Position numbers and translations under genes: made by a program | Notes under the pieces: model-generated | What the model was told of the DNA's origin: nothing | Seen by the model: only the letters and a program-made list of their open reading frames with translations | Database searches by the model: none | From: Acidimicrobiales bacterium | GTDB lineage: Bacteria > Actinomycetota > Acidimicrobiia > Acidimicrobiales > SKKL01 | Reading direction: 5' to 3' | Length of the DNA stretch: 64,000 nucleotides | NCBI GenBank assembly: GCA_034521975.1 | Contig: JAXHLR010000003.1 | Span: 372,001 to 436,000 of the forward strand | In this document: positions 1 through 11,349 of the stretch, one piece after another | Numbering within the stretch: the first letter of the stretch is position 1 | Layout of the letters: each line of letters opens with the position of its first letter

Positions 1-9
1 GGGCAGGGT

Positions 10-252
10 TCAGGATGCGTCGGCGAGGTAGTCGATCAGACCGTCGAGATGGGCGACCTTGGGATAGTCCCGTTCGGGGACCTCGACGCCGGTCTGCTCG
101 TGGATCGCCACCATGAGGTTGAGAAAGTCCATCGAGTCGAGGTCGAGCTCGTCCTGCAGCGGCTGGGATCCGTCGACCTCGGACAGGTCGGCCTCGGGGG
201 CGATGCCCCGAAGACCCGTGGCGATGACGGTCCTGGCTTCGTCGTGGTTCAC
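10..252 (-). CDS. Acyl carrier protein
   Basis: An 80-residue acidic protein with the acyl carrier protein layout. The motif DLDSMDF places the phosphopantetheine-bearing serine at residue 40. Its role is to carry acyl groups as thioesters in the cytosol. The GTG start at 252 overlaps the stop of the upstream E2 gene in a GTGA junction, so the two are probably translationally coupled. It is the last gene of an acyl-CoA synthetase/E1/E2 operon, which is an unusual place for an ACP and suggests a dedicated carrier rather than the main fatty-acid-synthesis ACP. The partner enzymes are not visible in the window. Confidence 0.85.
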   Translation of the reverse strand: MNHDEARTVIATGLRGIAPEADLSEVDGSQPLQDELDLDSMDFLNLMVAIHEQTGVEVPERDYPKVAHLDGLIDYLADAS

Positions 253-1727
253 GGCTTCTCCCTGTGGATGAGGGTCTCCGGCTCGTGCAGGAGACGGTCG
301 AGGGTGGCGAGGAACCTGGCCCCCTCGTGGCCGTCGGTCGCCCGATGATCGGCCGACAAGGTGGCGGTCACGACCGGGCGCACGGTGAGCATGCCACCGA
401 CCGCCCACGGCCGGTCGCGGATCGCGCCGAACCCGACCACTGCCACCTGCGGTGGGGCGATCACCCCATAGACCGATTCGACACCCTGGTCGCCGAGGTT
501 GGTGACGGTGATCGTCGCCTCGCCGAGATCGGTCCCGGTGATGCGGCCCGACCGGGCCCGGGCGACGATGCCACGGAGCGAGTCCATCGTCTCGTCGAGG
601 CCGAGCGTCTCGGCGGCGGGCACGACCGGGGCGATGAGGCCTCCGCCGCGCAGGGTGACCCCCACGCCGAGGTCGACCGATTCGCGGACCTGCAACTCGT
701 CGTCGATCCACCACCCGTTGAGGCGAGGCTGATCGGACAGGGCGACGACCACGGCCCGCAACAGCACCGCGGCGGGCAGGATCCGCTCGGTGATGGCCCG
801 GTCGCGGTTGGTCCGCTCGAGCCAGTCGACGGTGTCGTGCAGATCGATGGTGTGGGACAGGTAGTAGTGCGGGATCTCCCGCTTCGAGCGAGCCATGAGC
901 CGTCCCGTGGCCGCCCGCACCGTCGTGCTGCGATCACCACGCTCCCGGGGTGCGCCGGTGGGGGGCGCTTGCTCTTGCCCGGTGGCGTGCGACGGCACCG
1001 GAGGTGCCTCGGTCGTTGGCAGCTCGCCCGCCGCGGCGTCGACGTCGGTGACGGTGATCGCCCCGCCCGGGCCCGTCCCGGTGATCGTGGTCAGGTCGAC
1101 CCCCAGCTCCTCGGCCCGCCGTCGGGCGAGTGGGGAGGACCGGACCCGGTCGGTGGGCGCCGTGGGCGTGGTGGCTGCCGGGGTCGTCGTCGGGGTTGTC
1201 GTCGGGGTCGTCGCCGGGGTCGTCGCCGGGGCCACCGCATCGAGGTCCCGGCGGGTGACCGCTCCTCCCGGTCCGGTGCCGGTGACGGTGGCCAGGTCGA
1301 TGCCACGCTCCTCGGCGAGGTGGCGGACGATCGGGCTGTGCACCGTCGGTGGCCGGCCGGCCGGCTCGGGTTCCGGACCGGGTTCCGGCTCGGGCCCCTC
1401 CGGCTGCGGCTCTGGCTGCGGCTCTGGCTGCGGTTCCGGTTCGCGTGCTTCGGCGGTGGTGGGTGACTCGGTCGCCGGTGTCCCAGTCGCCGCCCCGTCG
1501 TCGATGATCGCCAGCGGGGTGCCGACCTCGACCTCGGTGCCCTCCTCCACCAGCAGCTCGGAGACGACCCCGCCGTGGAACGTCTCCACCTCGATGTCGG
1601 ACTTCTCGGTGTCGACCACCGCGACGATGTCGCCTTTGGAGACGGTGTCGCCGACGGCCACCTTCCACTCGAGCAGGGTGCCGCTGTCCATGTCCGCGCC
1701 GAGCGACGGCATCTTGAACTCAGCCAT
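249..1727 (-). CDS. 2-oxoacid dehydrogenase complex E2, dihydrolipoamide acyltransferase
   Basis: A 492-residue E2 subunit that transfers the acyl group from lipoate to CoA. Residues 1-78 are a lipoyl domain with the lipoyl lysine at 42 in DTEKSDIE. A Pro-Glu-Gln repeat linker follows (about 98-125). There are two E3/E1-binding (PSBD) domains, at about 131-164 and 198-231, separated by a Thr-Pro repeat linker. The C-terminal catalytic domain ends with ADHRATDG, giving the catalytic His461 and Asp465. I chose the ATG at 1727 because the lipoyl domain starts there and it overlaps the E1-beta stop by 8 bases; the longer frame upstream is E1-beta antisense-frame noise. Two PSBDs instead of one is unusual in a bacterial E2. 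Confidence 0.92.
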   Translation of the reverse strand: MAEFKMPSLGADMDSGTLLEWKVAVGDTVSKGDIVAVVDTEKSDIEVETFHGGVVSELLVEEGTEVEVGTPLAIIDDGAATGTPATESPTTAEAREPEPQPEPQPEPQPEGPEPEPGPEPEPAGRPPTVHSPIVRHLAEERGIDLATVTGTGPGGAVTRRDLDAVAPATTPATTPTTTPTTTPAATTPTAPTDRVRSSPLARRRAEELGVDLTTITGTGPGGAITVTDVDAAAGELPTTEAPPVPSHATGQEQAPPTGAPRERGDRSTTVRAATGRLMARSKREIPHYYLSHTIDLHDTVDWLERTNRDRAITERILPAAVLLRAVVVALSDQPRLNGWWIDDELQVRESVDLGVGVTLRGGGLIAPVVPAAETLGLDETMDSLRGIVARARSGRITGTDLGEATITVTNLGDQGVESVYGVIAPPQVAVVGFGAIRDRPWAVGGMLTVRPVVTATLSADHRATDGHEGARFLATLDRLLHEPETLIHREKP

Positions 1728-2706
1728 CTCGGCCCACCACCTGCTTGCTCGCCGCGACGATCCCCTCCACGGTCGGGGTGGCCGCAGCTTCGAGGTGCGC
1801 GGCGTATGGCATCGGCACCTCGGCGCTGCACACCCGCCCCACAGGAGCGTCGAGCTCGTAGAAGATCTGCTCGGTGATGCGGGCGGAGATCTCCGCCGCC
1901 AGCGAGCCGGAGCGCCACCCTTCATCGATCACCACTGCACGGTGGGTGCGGGCCACCGACTCGCAGAAGGTGGCGTCATCGAGAGGGCGCAGGGTCCGCA
2001 GATCGACCACCTCGGCGTCGATCCCCTCTTCGGCCAGGCGATCGGCCGCGGCCATGGTGGTGGGGAGGGTGCCCCCGTAGGTGATCAGGGTGAGGTCCGA
2101 TCCCGGCCGGCGGATGGCGGCGCGATCGATGTCGACCGGCCCCGTTCCCGGGTCGCCCTTGGCCCCGTAGAGGGTGCCGTGCTCGACGATGATGACCGGG
2201 TCGGGGTCGTCGAGCGCGGGACCGAGCATCCAGCGGGCGTCCTCGACGGTGGCGGGGGCGAGGACGCGGATGCCGGGGATGTGGGCGAACCAGCCCTCGA
2301 AGCTGTGGGAGTGCTGGGCCGCGAGCTGGCGGCCGGCGCCGGTGGTCATGCGGATCACGATCGGCACGTTGAACTGGCCGCCGGACATGTGCAGCAGCGA
2401 GGCCGCGGTGTTGACGATCTGGTCGAGTGCCAAGAGCGCGAAGTTGACGGTCATGACCTCGACCACCGGGCGCATGCCGCCGAGCGCCGCACCGATGCCG
2501 GCACCGACGAACCCCGACTCCGACAACGGTGCGTCGCGCACCCGCTCCGGTCCGAACTCCTCGATCAGTCCGAGCGTGACCGCGAAGGTGCCGCCGTACA
2601 TGCCGACGTCCTCGCCCATGAGAAAGACCCGGTCGTCCTCGCGCAGGGCATCGCCCAGTGCGGCCCGCATGGCCTCGCGGTAGGTCACCTGCCCGTCGTC
2701 GGTCAC
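1720..2706 (-). CDS. 2-oxoacid dehydrogenase E1 component, beta subunit
   Basis: A 328-residue E1-beta that forms the thiamine-diphosphate decarboxylase with the E1-alpha encoded upstream. Near the N-terminus it has [12 protein letters not shown], and further on [18 protein letters not shown], both typical of the PdhB/BkdB/AcoB family. The transketolase C-terminal domain with DLRTLRPLD follows. The GTG start at 2706 shares a GTGA junction with the E1-alpha stop. The sequence alone does not say whether the substrate is pyruvate, a branched-chain 2-oxoacid or acetoin. The neighbouring acyl-CoA synthetase and ACP do not settle it, and no E3 gene is present in the operon. Confidence 0.92.
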   Translation of the reverse strand: MTDDGQVTYREAMRAALGDALREDDRVFLMGEDVGMYGGTFAVTLGLIEEFGPERVRDAPLSESGFVGAGIGAALGGMRPVVEVMTVNFALLALDQIVNTAASLLHMSGGQFNVPIVIRMTTGAGRQLAAQHSHSFEGWFAHIPGIRVLAPATVEDARWMLGPALDDPDPVIIVEHGTLYGAKGDPGTGPVDIDRAAIRRPGSDLTLITYGGTLPTTMAAADRLAEEGIDAEVVDLRTLRPLDDATFCESVARTHRAVVIDEGWRSGSLAAEISARITEQIFYELDAPVGRVCSAEVPMPYAAHLEAAATPTVEGIVAASKQVVGRDG

Positions 2707-3682
2707 GGCTGTGCCTCCTCGGGCTCGCTGGTCACCCATCGGGTCAGCTGCTCCACCGGTTCGAGGGTGCCGGCATCGGCGAAGGCCACGGCCTCGTCGA
2801 CCTCGGCGGTGGCGGCCGACTCGATCGACGTCATGGCCTCGTCGTCGAGGACGCCCCCGGCGGCGAGGCGCTCGCGCATGGTCTCGATCGGGTCCCGTTC
2901 CTTCCACCCGGTCACCTCGGCCTTGTCGCGGTAGCGCTCCGGGTCGAACATCGAGTGGGCCCGGAACCGGTAGGTGCGCATCTCGAGGAACTGGGGCCCG
3001 CCCCCGGCTCGGATGGCCTGGACGGCGTGGCCGGCGGCGTCCCACACCGCGTCGAGATCCATCCCGTCGACCGCCCACGATGGCATGGCGTAGCCGGCGG
3101 CCTTGAGAGCCATGTCGGTGACCGACTCCGAGCGTTCGAGCGCCGTGCCCATGGCGTAGAGGTTGTTCTCGCACACGAACAGCACCGGCAGGTCCCACAG
3201 GGCGGCCAGGTTCATCGACTCGTGGAACTCGCCTTCGGCCATCGCCCCCTCGCCGAAGAAGCAGGCGGTCACGTTGGATCGCCCCTGCATCTTGTCGGCC
3301 AGCGCCAGCCCCACGGCGAGGGGCAGGCCGCCGCCGACGATGGCGTTGCCGCCGTAGAAGCGGGTGGCCGCATCGAAGAGGTGCATCGACCCACCCCGAC
3401 CCCGGCTGCAGCCCTCGTAGCGGCCGAACATCTCGGCCATGATCGAGTTGGCCGGCACACCACGCACGAGGGCGTGGCCGTGCTCGCGGTAGGTGCCCAC
3501 CACCGCGTCGTCGGGGCCGAGGTGGTGGAGCACACCGACCGCCACGGCCTCCTCCCCGATGTAGAGGTGGAGGAAGCCACGGATCTTGGTCTCGGTGTAG
3601 AGCTCGGCGCAGCGCTCCTCGAAGCGCCGGACACGGACCATGTCGCCGAACATGGCGAGTCGGGTCTGGGGGTCGGCCACGA

Positions 3683-3686
<4 letters not shown>
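2703..3686 (-). CDS. 2-oxoacid dehydrogenase E1 component, alpha subunit
   Basis: A 327-residue E1-alpha (PdhA/AcoA type). It has [14 protein letters not shown] near the start, GRGGSMH in the middle and the thiamine-diphosphate/Mg motif [20 protein letters not shown] ending in CENN. Together with E1-beta it decarboxylates a 2-oxoacid and acylates the E2 lipoate. The start is a GTG at 3686 behind a GGAGACG ribosome-binding stretch, overlapping the acyl-CoA synthetase stop as GTGA. The short N-terminus, compared with branched-chain E1-alphas of about 400 residues, resembles acetoin or pyruvate E1-alpha. Substrate assignment is uncertain. Confidence 0.92.
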
Positions 3687-5464
<1,778 letters not shown>

Positions 5465-5627
5465 CGGACGATGCCTCCTGTGCTCCCAGTTGAACGCCTG
5501 GATCGATGCCCGGGACAGGGGCGAAGGTCCCGGTGTCGGGGTCGATCTGCCCTTCGCCGGAGGGGGCCGACCGTCGTCGTAGCCCCGCCCAGTCCGGCAT
5601 CGTGTGTCCGCGTCGTAGGGTGCGGCG

Positions 5628-6464
5628 ATGGAACCTGTTGTCGCCCGCAAGATGTGGCGCACGCTCGAGCCCTACCACGGCATCATCTACTTCACTCCCG
5701 AGACGACCTCGGCCTACGCCGGGTTCGGTCTCGAAGGCCAGGGCAGCTACTTCGCCTCGCGGGCCGCGGCGATGGGTCCGGTCCCGGCCGAGGTCGTGGT
5801 GGCCACCTTCTTCAACTTCGATCCCCGGGTGGTGCACGCCGCCATCCCGCTGGCATGGGAGCGCGGCGATCCGCCGCGTTGGATCGAGGCACGGGTGCAG
5901 GCGGTCGATCGGGCCCTGCGCGGCGTGCTCGGTGCGTCGGTCGACTCGCCGGAGATGGCCGAGGCAGCCGAGCTGGCTCGCCACGCGTCCGAGGGGTGCC
6001 ACAGCCATGGTCGCCCGTTGTACGGGGGGCACGCAGCCCTCGACTGGCCGGACGCGCCCCACCTGGTGCTCTGGCACGCGATCACCCTGTTGCGAGAGTT
6101 CCGCGGTGACGGTCACGTGGCCTGCCTGGTCGCCGAGGGTTTGGACGGGTGTCAGGCACTGGTGATGCACGCCGCGTCGGGCGATGTGGGTGCGTCTGCC
6201 CTGGCTGCCACGCGGGGCTGGAGTGCCGACGCATGGTCGTCGGCGGTCGCGGTGCTGGCCGAGCGTGGCCTGGTGACCCCCGACGGCGAGCTCACCGACG
6301 CGGGTCGACAGCACCGTCAGGCGCTGGAGGACCGCACCGACGAGCTGGCCATGGCGCCGTGGCGGCATCTCGGTGAGCAGGGCTGTGATCGGCTGCGTTC
6401 GTTGGTCAGGCCCTTCAGCAAGGCGATCGTCGACAGTGGCACCTTCGGGATCGGCGGGGCCTGA
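5628..6464 (+). CDS. SCO6745-family protein
   Basis: A 278-residue soluble protein matching the actinobacterial SCO6745 family. It starts with [22 protein letters not shown] and has a central GYGGRAALDWP-like segment (here [12 protein letters not shown]). The C-terminal part looks like a winged helix, with the run [18 protein letters not shown] followed by DGELTDAG. The fold suggests DNA or ligand binding, but no function is established that I can state. It is divergent from the acyl-CoA synthetase operon, with 163 bases between the two starts in which I see no obvious operator. Confidence 0.75.
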   Translation: MEPVVARKMWRTLEPYHGIIYFTPETTSAYAGFGLEGQGSYFASRAAAMGPVPAEVVVATFFNFDPRVVHAAIPLAWERGDPPRWIEARVQAVDRALRGVLGASVDSPEMAEAAELARHASEGCHSHGRPLYGGHAALDWPDAPHLVLWHAITLLREFRGDGHVACLVAEGLDGCQALVMHAASGDVGASALAATRGWSADAWSSAVAVLAERGLVTPDGELTDAGRQHRQALEDRTDELAMAPWRHLGEQGCDRLRSLVRPFSKAIVDSGTFGIGGA

Positions 6465-6535
6465 CAACCCACACCGGCCTGCGGGGAAGGGTCGAGTGAC
6501 CCTTGGCGAGGGGTGGGTGGGTCGGCCACGCTGGT

Positions 6536-7477
6536 GTGGTGGAACGCGTCGTCGAGCTCCCGGGTGGTCGGACCTTGACCGCCCGGCGGGTGACCGAGGC
6601 CGATCACGACGGTCTGGCCGAGCTCTACGAGCGGCTCTCTCCCGCCGATCGGCGCCGGCGGTTCTTCTCCGGCTCTCGTCCCCCGCGCGAGTTCCTCGAC
6701 CGGTGGATCCGGCGCACGACCGAGAACGGCTACGGGATGGTGGCGGTGGTGAACGAGGACGGCACCGACACCGTCATCGCCGATGCCGGCTACGTGGTCC
6801 AACCCGACGGGAGCGGTGAGCTGGCGATCACCGTGGATCCCGCCTGGCGTGGTTGGCTCGGTCACTGGGTGCTCGACGCGCTGGTCGAAGCGGCGGCCGA
6901 GCACGGAGTGCCGAGCCTCGAGGCCGATGTGTTGCTCGAGAACCGCGACATGCTGGCCCTGCTCGACGCGCGCGGGTTCGCCACCATGGAGCACGCCGAC
7001 TGGAACACGGTGCGGATGGTGATCGGCACCGGCGGCCGGGTCCCTCCCTGGCCGGGCCATCACGAACGGCCCCGGATCCTCGTCGAGGTCCCCGGGGCGC
7101 GCTGGCACGCCGAGCAGGAGCTCACCGATGCCGGCTATCAGGTGCTGTCGTGTCCCGGCCCTCACCACGGGCCTGGCGGGCACTGCCCCCTGCTCGAAGG
7201 CGGACGCTGCGAGCTGGCCGATGGGGCCGACGCCATCGTGGTGTCGCTGGTCATGGACGAGTCCGGCCGTGAGATCCTGCACCAGCACCGGGTTCAGAAC
7301 CCCGAGGTGCCCGTCTGCGTGTCGTCGGTGCGGGCTCACGACCTGGAGGTGGGTGCCTCCGATGCCGACGCGGTCGTGCCGCTCACCCGCGACGTCGCTC
7401 CCCTGGTCGCTGCGCTCGATCGCCTCACCGGTGGTCCGCCGCTCCGGCAGGGTCCCGAGGAGCATCCCGTTCCGTAG
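6536..7477 (+). CDS. GNAT acetyltransferase with C-terminal receiver-like domain
   Basis: The N-terminal 170 residues form a GNAT domain. RRVTEADHDGLAELYERLS begins the fold, the acetyl-CoA loop region reads DPAWRGWLGHWV, and DVLLENRDMLALLDARGF is the typical closing helix. The last 120 residues (RILVEVPGARWHAEQEL onward) look like a small alpha/beta receiver-like module with CPLLEG and DAIVVSLV, without a clear phospho-acceptor aspartate. The acetyl acceptor is unknown. The start is uncertain: GTG codons at 6536 and 6539 fit the beginning of the domain, while a TTG at 6503 would add 11 residues. The ribosome-binding site is weak in all cases. Confidence 0.75.
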   Translation: MVERVVELPGGRTLTARRVTEADHDGLAELYERLSPADRRRRFFSGSRPPREFLDRWIRRTTENGYGMVAVVNEDGTDTVIADAGYVVQPDGSGELAITVDPAWRGWLGHWVLDALVEAAAEHGVPSLEADVLLENRDMLALLDARGFATMEHADWNTVRMVIGTGGRVPPWPGHHERPRILVEVPGARWHAEQELTDAGYQVLSCPGPHHGPGGHCPLLEGGRCELADGADAIVVSLVMDESGREILHQHRVQNPEVPVCVSSVRAHDLEVGASDADAVVPLTRDVAPLVAALDRLTGGPPLRQGPEEHPVP

Positions 7478-10214
7478 CCGGCCTGCCCGCTTCCGGCGTC
7501 GTCCGCGATCGGCGGAGCCGCTTGTGTCCCTCCACGGCGACGAGCACCGTCGCCGCGGTGGCGACGATGCGCCACCAGATGTCGAGGTCGAAGGGCTCGA
7601 CCCGGAGGACGAACTGGGTGGGGGGCAGGTAGAGCGCGGCGATGTGCACCCCGAGCGCGGCGATCGTGGCGATGAACAGGAACGGGTTCGAGATGGGGCT
7701 GATCGACAGCAGCGATCGGTGCGCCGAGCGCGAGTTCCCGGCATGGAACGCCATGAACACCACCATGGTGGTCAGCGCCACGGTCTGGGCCTGGGGCAGT
7801 GAATCGGTGCGGTCGAGGGTCCACCGGAACATGATCAGGGCCCCGACCGCCATCAGCACCCCGACGACGGCGACCCGTTCCCAGAGCACCTTCGACAGGA
7901 TCCCCTCGCGCTGTGGGCGGGGGGATCGGGCGAGCACGTCGCGCTCGCCGGGTTCGAACGCCAGAGCCACGTCCTGGAGGCCGTTGGTGACCAGGTTCAG
8001 CCACAGCAGCTGGGCGGGCAGCATCAGCAGCGGCCACTGCAGCCACACTCCGGCCACGATGGCGAGGATCGTCGCCGCGCCGGTGGAGATGAGGAAGAAG
8101 GTGGCGTTGCGGAGGTTGTCGAAGGTGATCCTGCCCTCTTCGACCGCCGCGGTGATGCTGACGAAGTCGTCGTCGGTGAGCACCATGTCCGACGCCTCGC
8201 GCGCCACGTCGGTTCCGGAGCGACCCATGGCGATGCCGATGGCGGCGGCCTTCAGTGCCGGTGCGTCGTTCACCCCGTCGCCGGTGACCGCGACCACCTC
8301 GTCGAGGTCCTGCAAGGCCCGCACGATCCGCAGCTTGCCCTCGGGCGCGATGCGGGCGAAGACCGAGGTGGTCGGCAGGATGGCGCGGAGGTCCTCGTCG
8401 CTGAGCTCGTCGAGCTCGGTGCCGGCGATCACCGCCTCGTTGTCGGTGATGCCCAGGTCGGTGGCGATCGCGAGCGCGGTGGCCGCGTGGTCGCCGGTGA
8501 TCATGATCACCCGCATGCCCGCCTCCTGACAGCGGGCGATCGCTTCGCGCACGCCGGGTCGCGGCGGATCGTGCATCCCCTGGAGACCGAGGAAGACCAG
8601 CCCTTCGGGGTCGCCGAGGTCCTCGCCATCGTCGAGCCTGGATGCCAGGCGCTTGGATGCCATCGCCAGCACGCGCAGGCCCTGCTGGGCCATGGCGCCG
8701 GCTGCCAGGTGCACGGCCTCGGGATCGAGCGGTTCGTGACCGTCGCCGGTGTCGATGTGGGTGCACATCCTGGTCACCTGCTCGGGCGCCCCCTTCACGA
8801 ACAGCACGTGGTCCTCGCCGTGGCGGCGGACACTGGCCGAGTAGCGGAGCTCGGGTTCGAAGGGGATCTCGGCGAAGGAGGGAAACTGCTCGCGCTCGTC
8901 CTCGGTTTCGATGCCGCTGGCCCAGGCGATCAGCAGCAAGCCCACCTCGGTCGGGTCGCCGGTGGTGATGATGGTGTCGTCGGAGAGGTAGACCGACGCC
9001 TCGTTGGCGAGGACACCGGCGAGCAACGTGGTGCGGAGGGTGGGGTGCTGGTCGAGGTCGACGGGGCGGTCACCGGCGGTCACGATGAATCGGTCCTCGT
9101 CCCCGACGACGCGGTAGGTCTGCCCGCCGGCCCACAGCGCCTGGACCTGCATGCGGTTCTGGGTCAGGGTCCCGGTCTTGTCCGAGCCGATCACCGTGGT
9201 GCTGCCGAGGGTCTCGACCGCGGGAAGGCGACGGATGATGGCGTTGCGACGAGCCATCCGGCGGACCCCGAGGGCGAGGGTGATGGTGAACACGACCGGC
9301 AGGCCCTCGGGGATCGCGGCCACGGCCAGAGCCACCGCGGTGAGGAACATCTCGCCGGTGGGTGCGCCGAGGGCCACGCCCGAGGCGAAGGCGACGACCG
9401 AGCCGATGCCGACCGCGATCCCCACGACCTTCGCGAACTCGGCCATGCGCCGTTGCAGCGGGGTGGGCTCGTTCCCCTCGTCGCGGATCATCCCGGCGAT
9501 GGCGCCGAGCTCGGTTGACTGACCGATGGCGACGACCGCGCCGCGGCCGCGGCCGGCGGTGACGACCGAGCCGGTGAAGGCCATCGAGGTGCGGTCGCTG
9601 AGCGGGGCGTCCTCTGGGGCGGGGTCGAGGCGCTTGGAGACCGGCGTCGACTCACCGGTGAGGAGGGACTCGTCGATCTGCAGGCCGCTGGTGTGGGTGA
9701 GGCGCAGGTCGGCGGGGACGCGGCTCCCGGGTTCGAGGAGCACCATGTCGCCGGGGACGAGCTGACGGCTGTCGATCTCCTGCTCGTGGTGACCGCGTAC
9801 CACCCGCGCCTTGGGAACGATCAGCGACATGAGGGCCCGGACCGCGCCCTCGGCGTGGCGCTCCTGGGTCAGGCCGATCACGGCGTTGAGGACCAGGACG
9901 GTGGCGATCACCGCCGCGTCGACGTACTCGCTCAGGGCGAGGGTGACCACCGTCGCGACCAGCAGCAGGTAGATGAGCGGGCTGGTGAACTGGCGGAGGA
10001 GGACCACGATCAGCGGCGTGGGGGGCTCCTCCTCGAGGGCGTTGGGACCGAAGCGGGCGCGACGACGTTCGACCTCATCGGAGTCGAGACCATGGATGCC
10101 GGTGGTGAGCTCGCGCTCCACGGTGGCGACATCGAGTGCGTGCCACGGCGGAGAGGGTTCGGTTTCGTTCTCGGGTGGCCTACCCGAGTCTCCGATCGTC
10201 GAACCTGTGGTCAA
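7425..10214 (-). CDS. P-type cation-transporting ATPase (P2A, calcium/manganese-like)
   Basis: A 929-residue P-type ATPase that pumps a cation across the cytoplasmic membrane. It has an actuator loop with LLTGEST, the phosphorylation motif SDKTGTLTQNRM with Asp345, the transmembrane PEGL motif (AAIPEGLPV), the nucleotide-binding KGAPE, and the hinge TGDGVNDAPALK. The C-terminus contains the four-helix cation ATPase domain. The N-terminal cation-ATPase segment starts with WHALDVATVERELTT. I take the TTG at 10214 as start because GAGGAGG lies 5 bases upstream; a longer frame to 10373 would run into the reductase gene. It lies 40 bases downstream of that reductase, so it is probably the last gene of the ATP-grasp operon. 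Ion specificity is inferred only from subfamily resemblance. Confidence 0.9.
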   Translation of the reverse strand: MTTGSTIGDSGRPPENETEPSPPWHALDVATVERELTTGIHGLDSDEVERRRARFGPNALEEEPPTPLIVVLLRQFTSPLIYLLLVATVVTLALSEYVDAAVIATVLVLNAVIGLTQERHAEGAVRALMSLIVPKARVVRGHHEQEIDSRQLVPGDMVLLEPGSRVPADLRLTHTSGLQIDESLLTGESTPVSKRLDPAPEDAPLSDRTSMAFTGSVVTAGRGRGAVVAIGQSTELGAIAGMIRDEGNEPTPLQRRMAEFAKVVGIAVGIGSVVAFASGVALGAPTGEMFLTAVALAVAAIPEGLPVVFTITLALGVRRMARRNAIIRRLPAVETLGSTTVIGSDKTGTLTQNRMQVQALWAGGQTYRVVGDEDRFIVTAGDRPVDLDQHPTLRTTLLAGVLANEASVYLSDDTIITTGDPTEVGLLLIAWASGIETEDEREQFPSFAEIPFEPELRYSASVRRHGEDHVLFVKGAPEQVTRMCTHIDTGDGHEPLDPEAVHLAAGAMAQQGLRVLAMASKRLASRLDDGEDLGDPEGLVFLGLQGMHDPPRPGVREAIARCQEAGMRVIMITGDHAATALAIATDLGITDNEAVIAGTELDELSDEDLRAILPTTSVFARIAPEGKLRIVRALQDLDEVVAVTGDGVNDAPALKAAAIGIAMGRSGTDVAREASDMVLTDDDFVSITAAVEEGRITFDNLRNATFFLISTGAATILAIVAGVWLQWPLLMLPAQLLWLNLVTNGLQDVALAFEPGERDVLARSPRPQREGILSKVLWERVAVVGVLMAVGALIMFRWTLDRTDSLPQAQTVALTTMVVFMAFHAGNSRSAHRSLLSISPISNPFLFIATIAALGVHIAALYLPPTQFVLRVEPFDLDIWWRIVATAATVLVAVEGHKRLRRSRTTPEAGRPATERDAPRDPAGAADHR

Positions 10215-10254
10215 CGCGTCCTCCTCGATCGTGCCACCGTATCCGGCGGAGCGA

Positions 10255-11349
10255 TCAGCCCGGCCGGAGCCCGAGGCGGGTCGCCGCGTCGCGGAGGTCG
10301 AGGTGACCGAACAGCTCGAGCGGTCCGAGTGCCCCCGCCCGGGGCGCACCTCGGGTGGCCAGTTCGAGCGCACCGGCGGCGAGGGTGGTGGCGGTGATGT
10401 CGTAGGGATTGGGTCCGATCACCCGACCCCGGGCGAGCTCCCGACCGGTCGCGTCGCGGGCGAGGGCGGTGACCGTGCTGGTGGATCGTGCCCGTTCCTC
10501 GGCGCTGGGGCCGGTCCCGGTCGGGCCACCGACGCGCCGTGCCCGTGCGCCGACCGGAGGGATCGCCATGAGGGCCGGCAGCGCGAACGACGACGCCTTG
10601 ACCAGCCAGGCCGCGGGGCCGAGGTCGAGCCAGACCGACACCGACTCGGTGCCCGGCCACTGGCGGGTGGCGGTCAACGGTTCGGTGCCGCCCGCCAGCA
10701 GCAGATGCTGGTGACGACCGTCGAGCTCGACGGTCGTCACGTCGCGTCCGGTGGGACGTTCCACCACGTGGCCGTGCTCGAGCTTGTGGGTCCGATCGAC
10801 GAGGAGGGCCCGGGCCGAGGCGCGGGTCCCGCTGCTCAGACCGGTTCGCAACCCGCTGTAGACGATCTGCAACTCGTGCACTCCCACGCCCGCGGCCTCG
10901 ACGGCCAGCGCGGCCGCGAGGTGTCCGGGCACGAAGTCGAAGCCGAAGGCGCACAGCAACGCCGAGCCGCGGCCCTCGGCCCGCGATGCCGCGGTGCCGA
11001 TCACGTGGCGGATGAACCCGGCCTCGCCGGTGGAGTCGACGTAGTGGGCACCGGCGTCGATCGCGGCGTCCAGCGCGGCGTGGCCCAGCAGCGAGAACGG
11101 CCCGACGGTGGTGACCAGCACGTCGCCCGGTTCGACCAGCGCCCGGACCGAGCGGGGTTCGTCGGCGTCGGCGACGCGGGCCTCGAGACCGCCGTGGTCG
11201 TCGGCCAGCCGGGCGAGGGCGTCTCGGTGGCGTCCGGCGATGACGGGTCGGGCTCCCTGCTCGACCAGCGTGGCGGTGACCAGACGACCGGTGTAGCCCG
11301 TGGCCCCGAACACCACGATCCTGGCGGAGTTCGATCGCGCCAAGCTCAA
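10255..11349 (-). CDS. Saccharopine dehydrogenase-like NAD(P)-binding reductase
   Basis: An alpha/beta NAD(P)-binding protein of about 364 residues. The Rossmann start VVFGATGYTGRLVTATL is directly at the N-terminus, with GDVLVTTVGPFSLLG and AHYVDSTGEAGFI following. This is the arrangement of the trans-acting enoyl reductase / saccharopine dehydrogenase-like family of actinobacteria. The substrate is unknown. I take the TTG at 11349 as start because it overlaps the previous stop as TTGA, the same coupling seen at other junctions of this operon; a GTG at 11364 would add five residues. It lies between the papain-like protein and the P-type ATPase. Confidence 0.8.
   Translation of the reverse strand: MSLARSNSARIVVFGATGYTGRLVTATLVEQGARPVIAGRHRDALARLADDHGGLEARVADADEPRSVRALVEPGDVLVTTVGPFSLLGHAALDAAIDAGAHYVDSTGEAGFIRHVIGTAASRAEGRGSALLCAFGFDFVPGHLAAALAVEAAGVGVHELQIVYSGLRTGLSSGTRASARALLVDRTHKLEHGHVVERPTGRDVTTVELDGRHQHLLLAGGTEPLTATRQWPGTESVSVWLDLGPAAWLVKASSFALPALMAIPPVGARARRVGGPTGTGPSAEERARSTSTVTALARDATGRELARGRVIGPNPYDITATTLAAGALELATRGAPRAGALGPLELFGHLDLRDAATRLGLRPG

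Noticed and set aside
1100-1460. CRISPR-like or minisatellite array in the E2 gene
   Set aside because: The repeats are in-frame Thr-Pro and Pro-Glu-Gln codons of protein linkers; no spacer structure exists. No CRISPR array was seen anywhere in the window.
895-2934. Long plus-strand open frame opposite the E2 and E1 genes
   Set aside because: It is antisense to three clear enzyme genes and shows no domain; long spurious frames are expected at this GC content.
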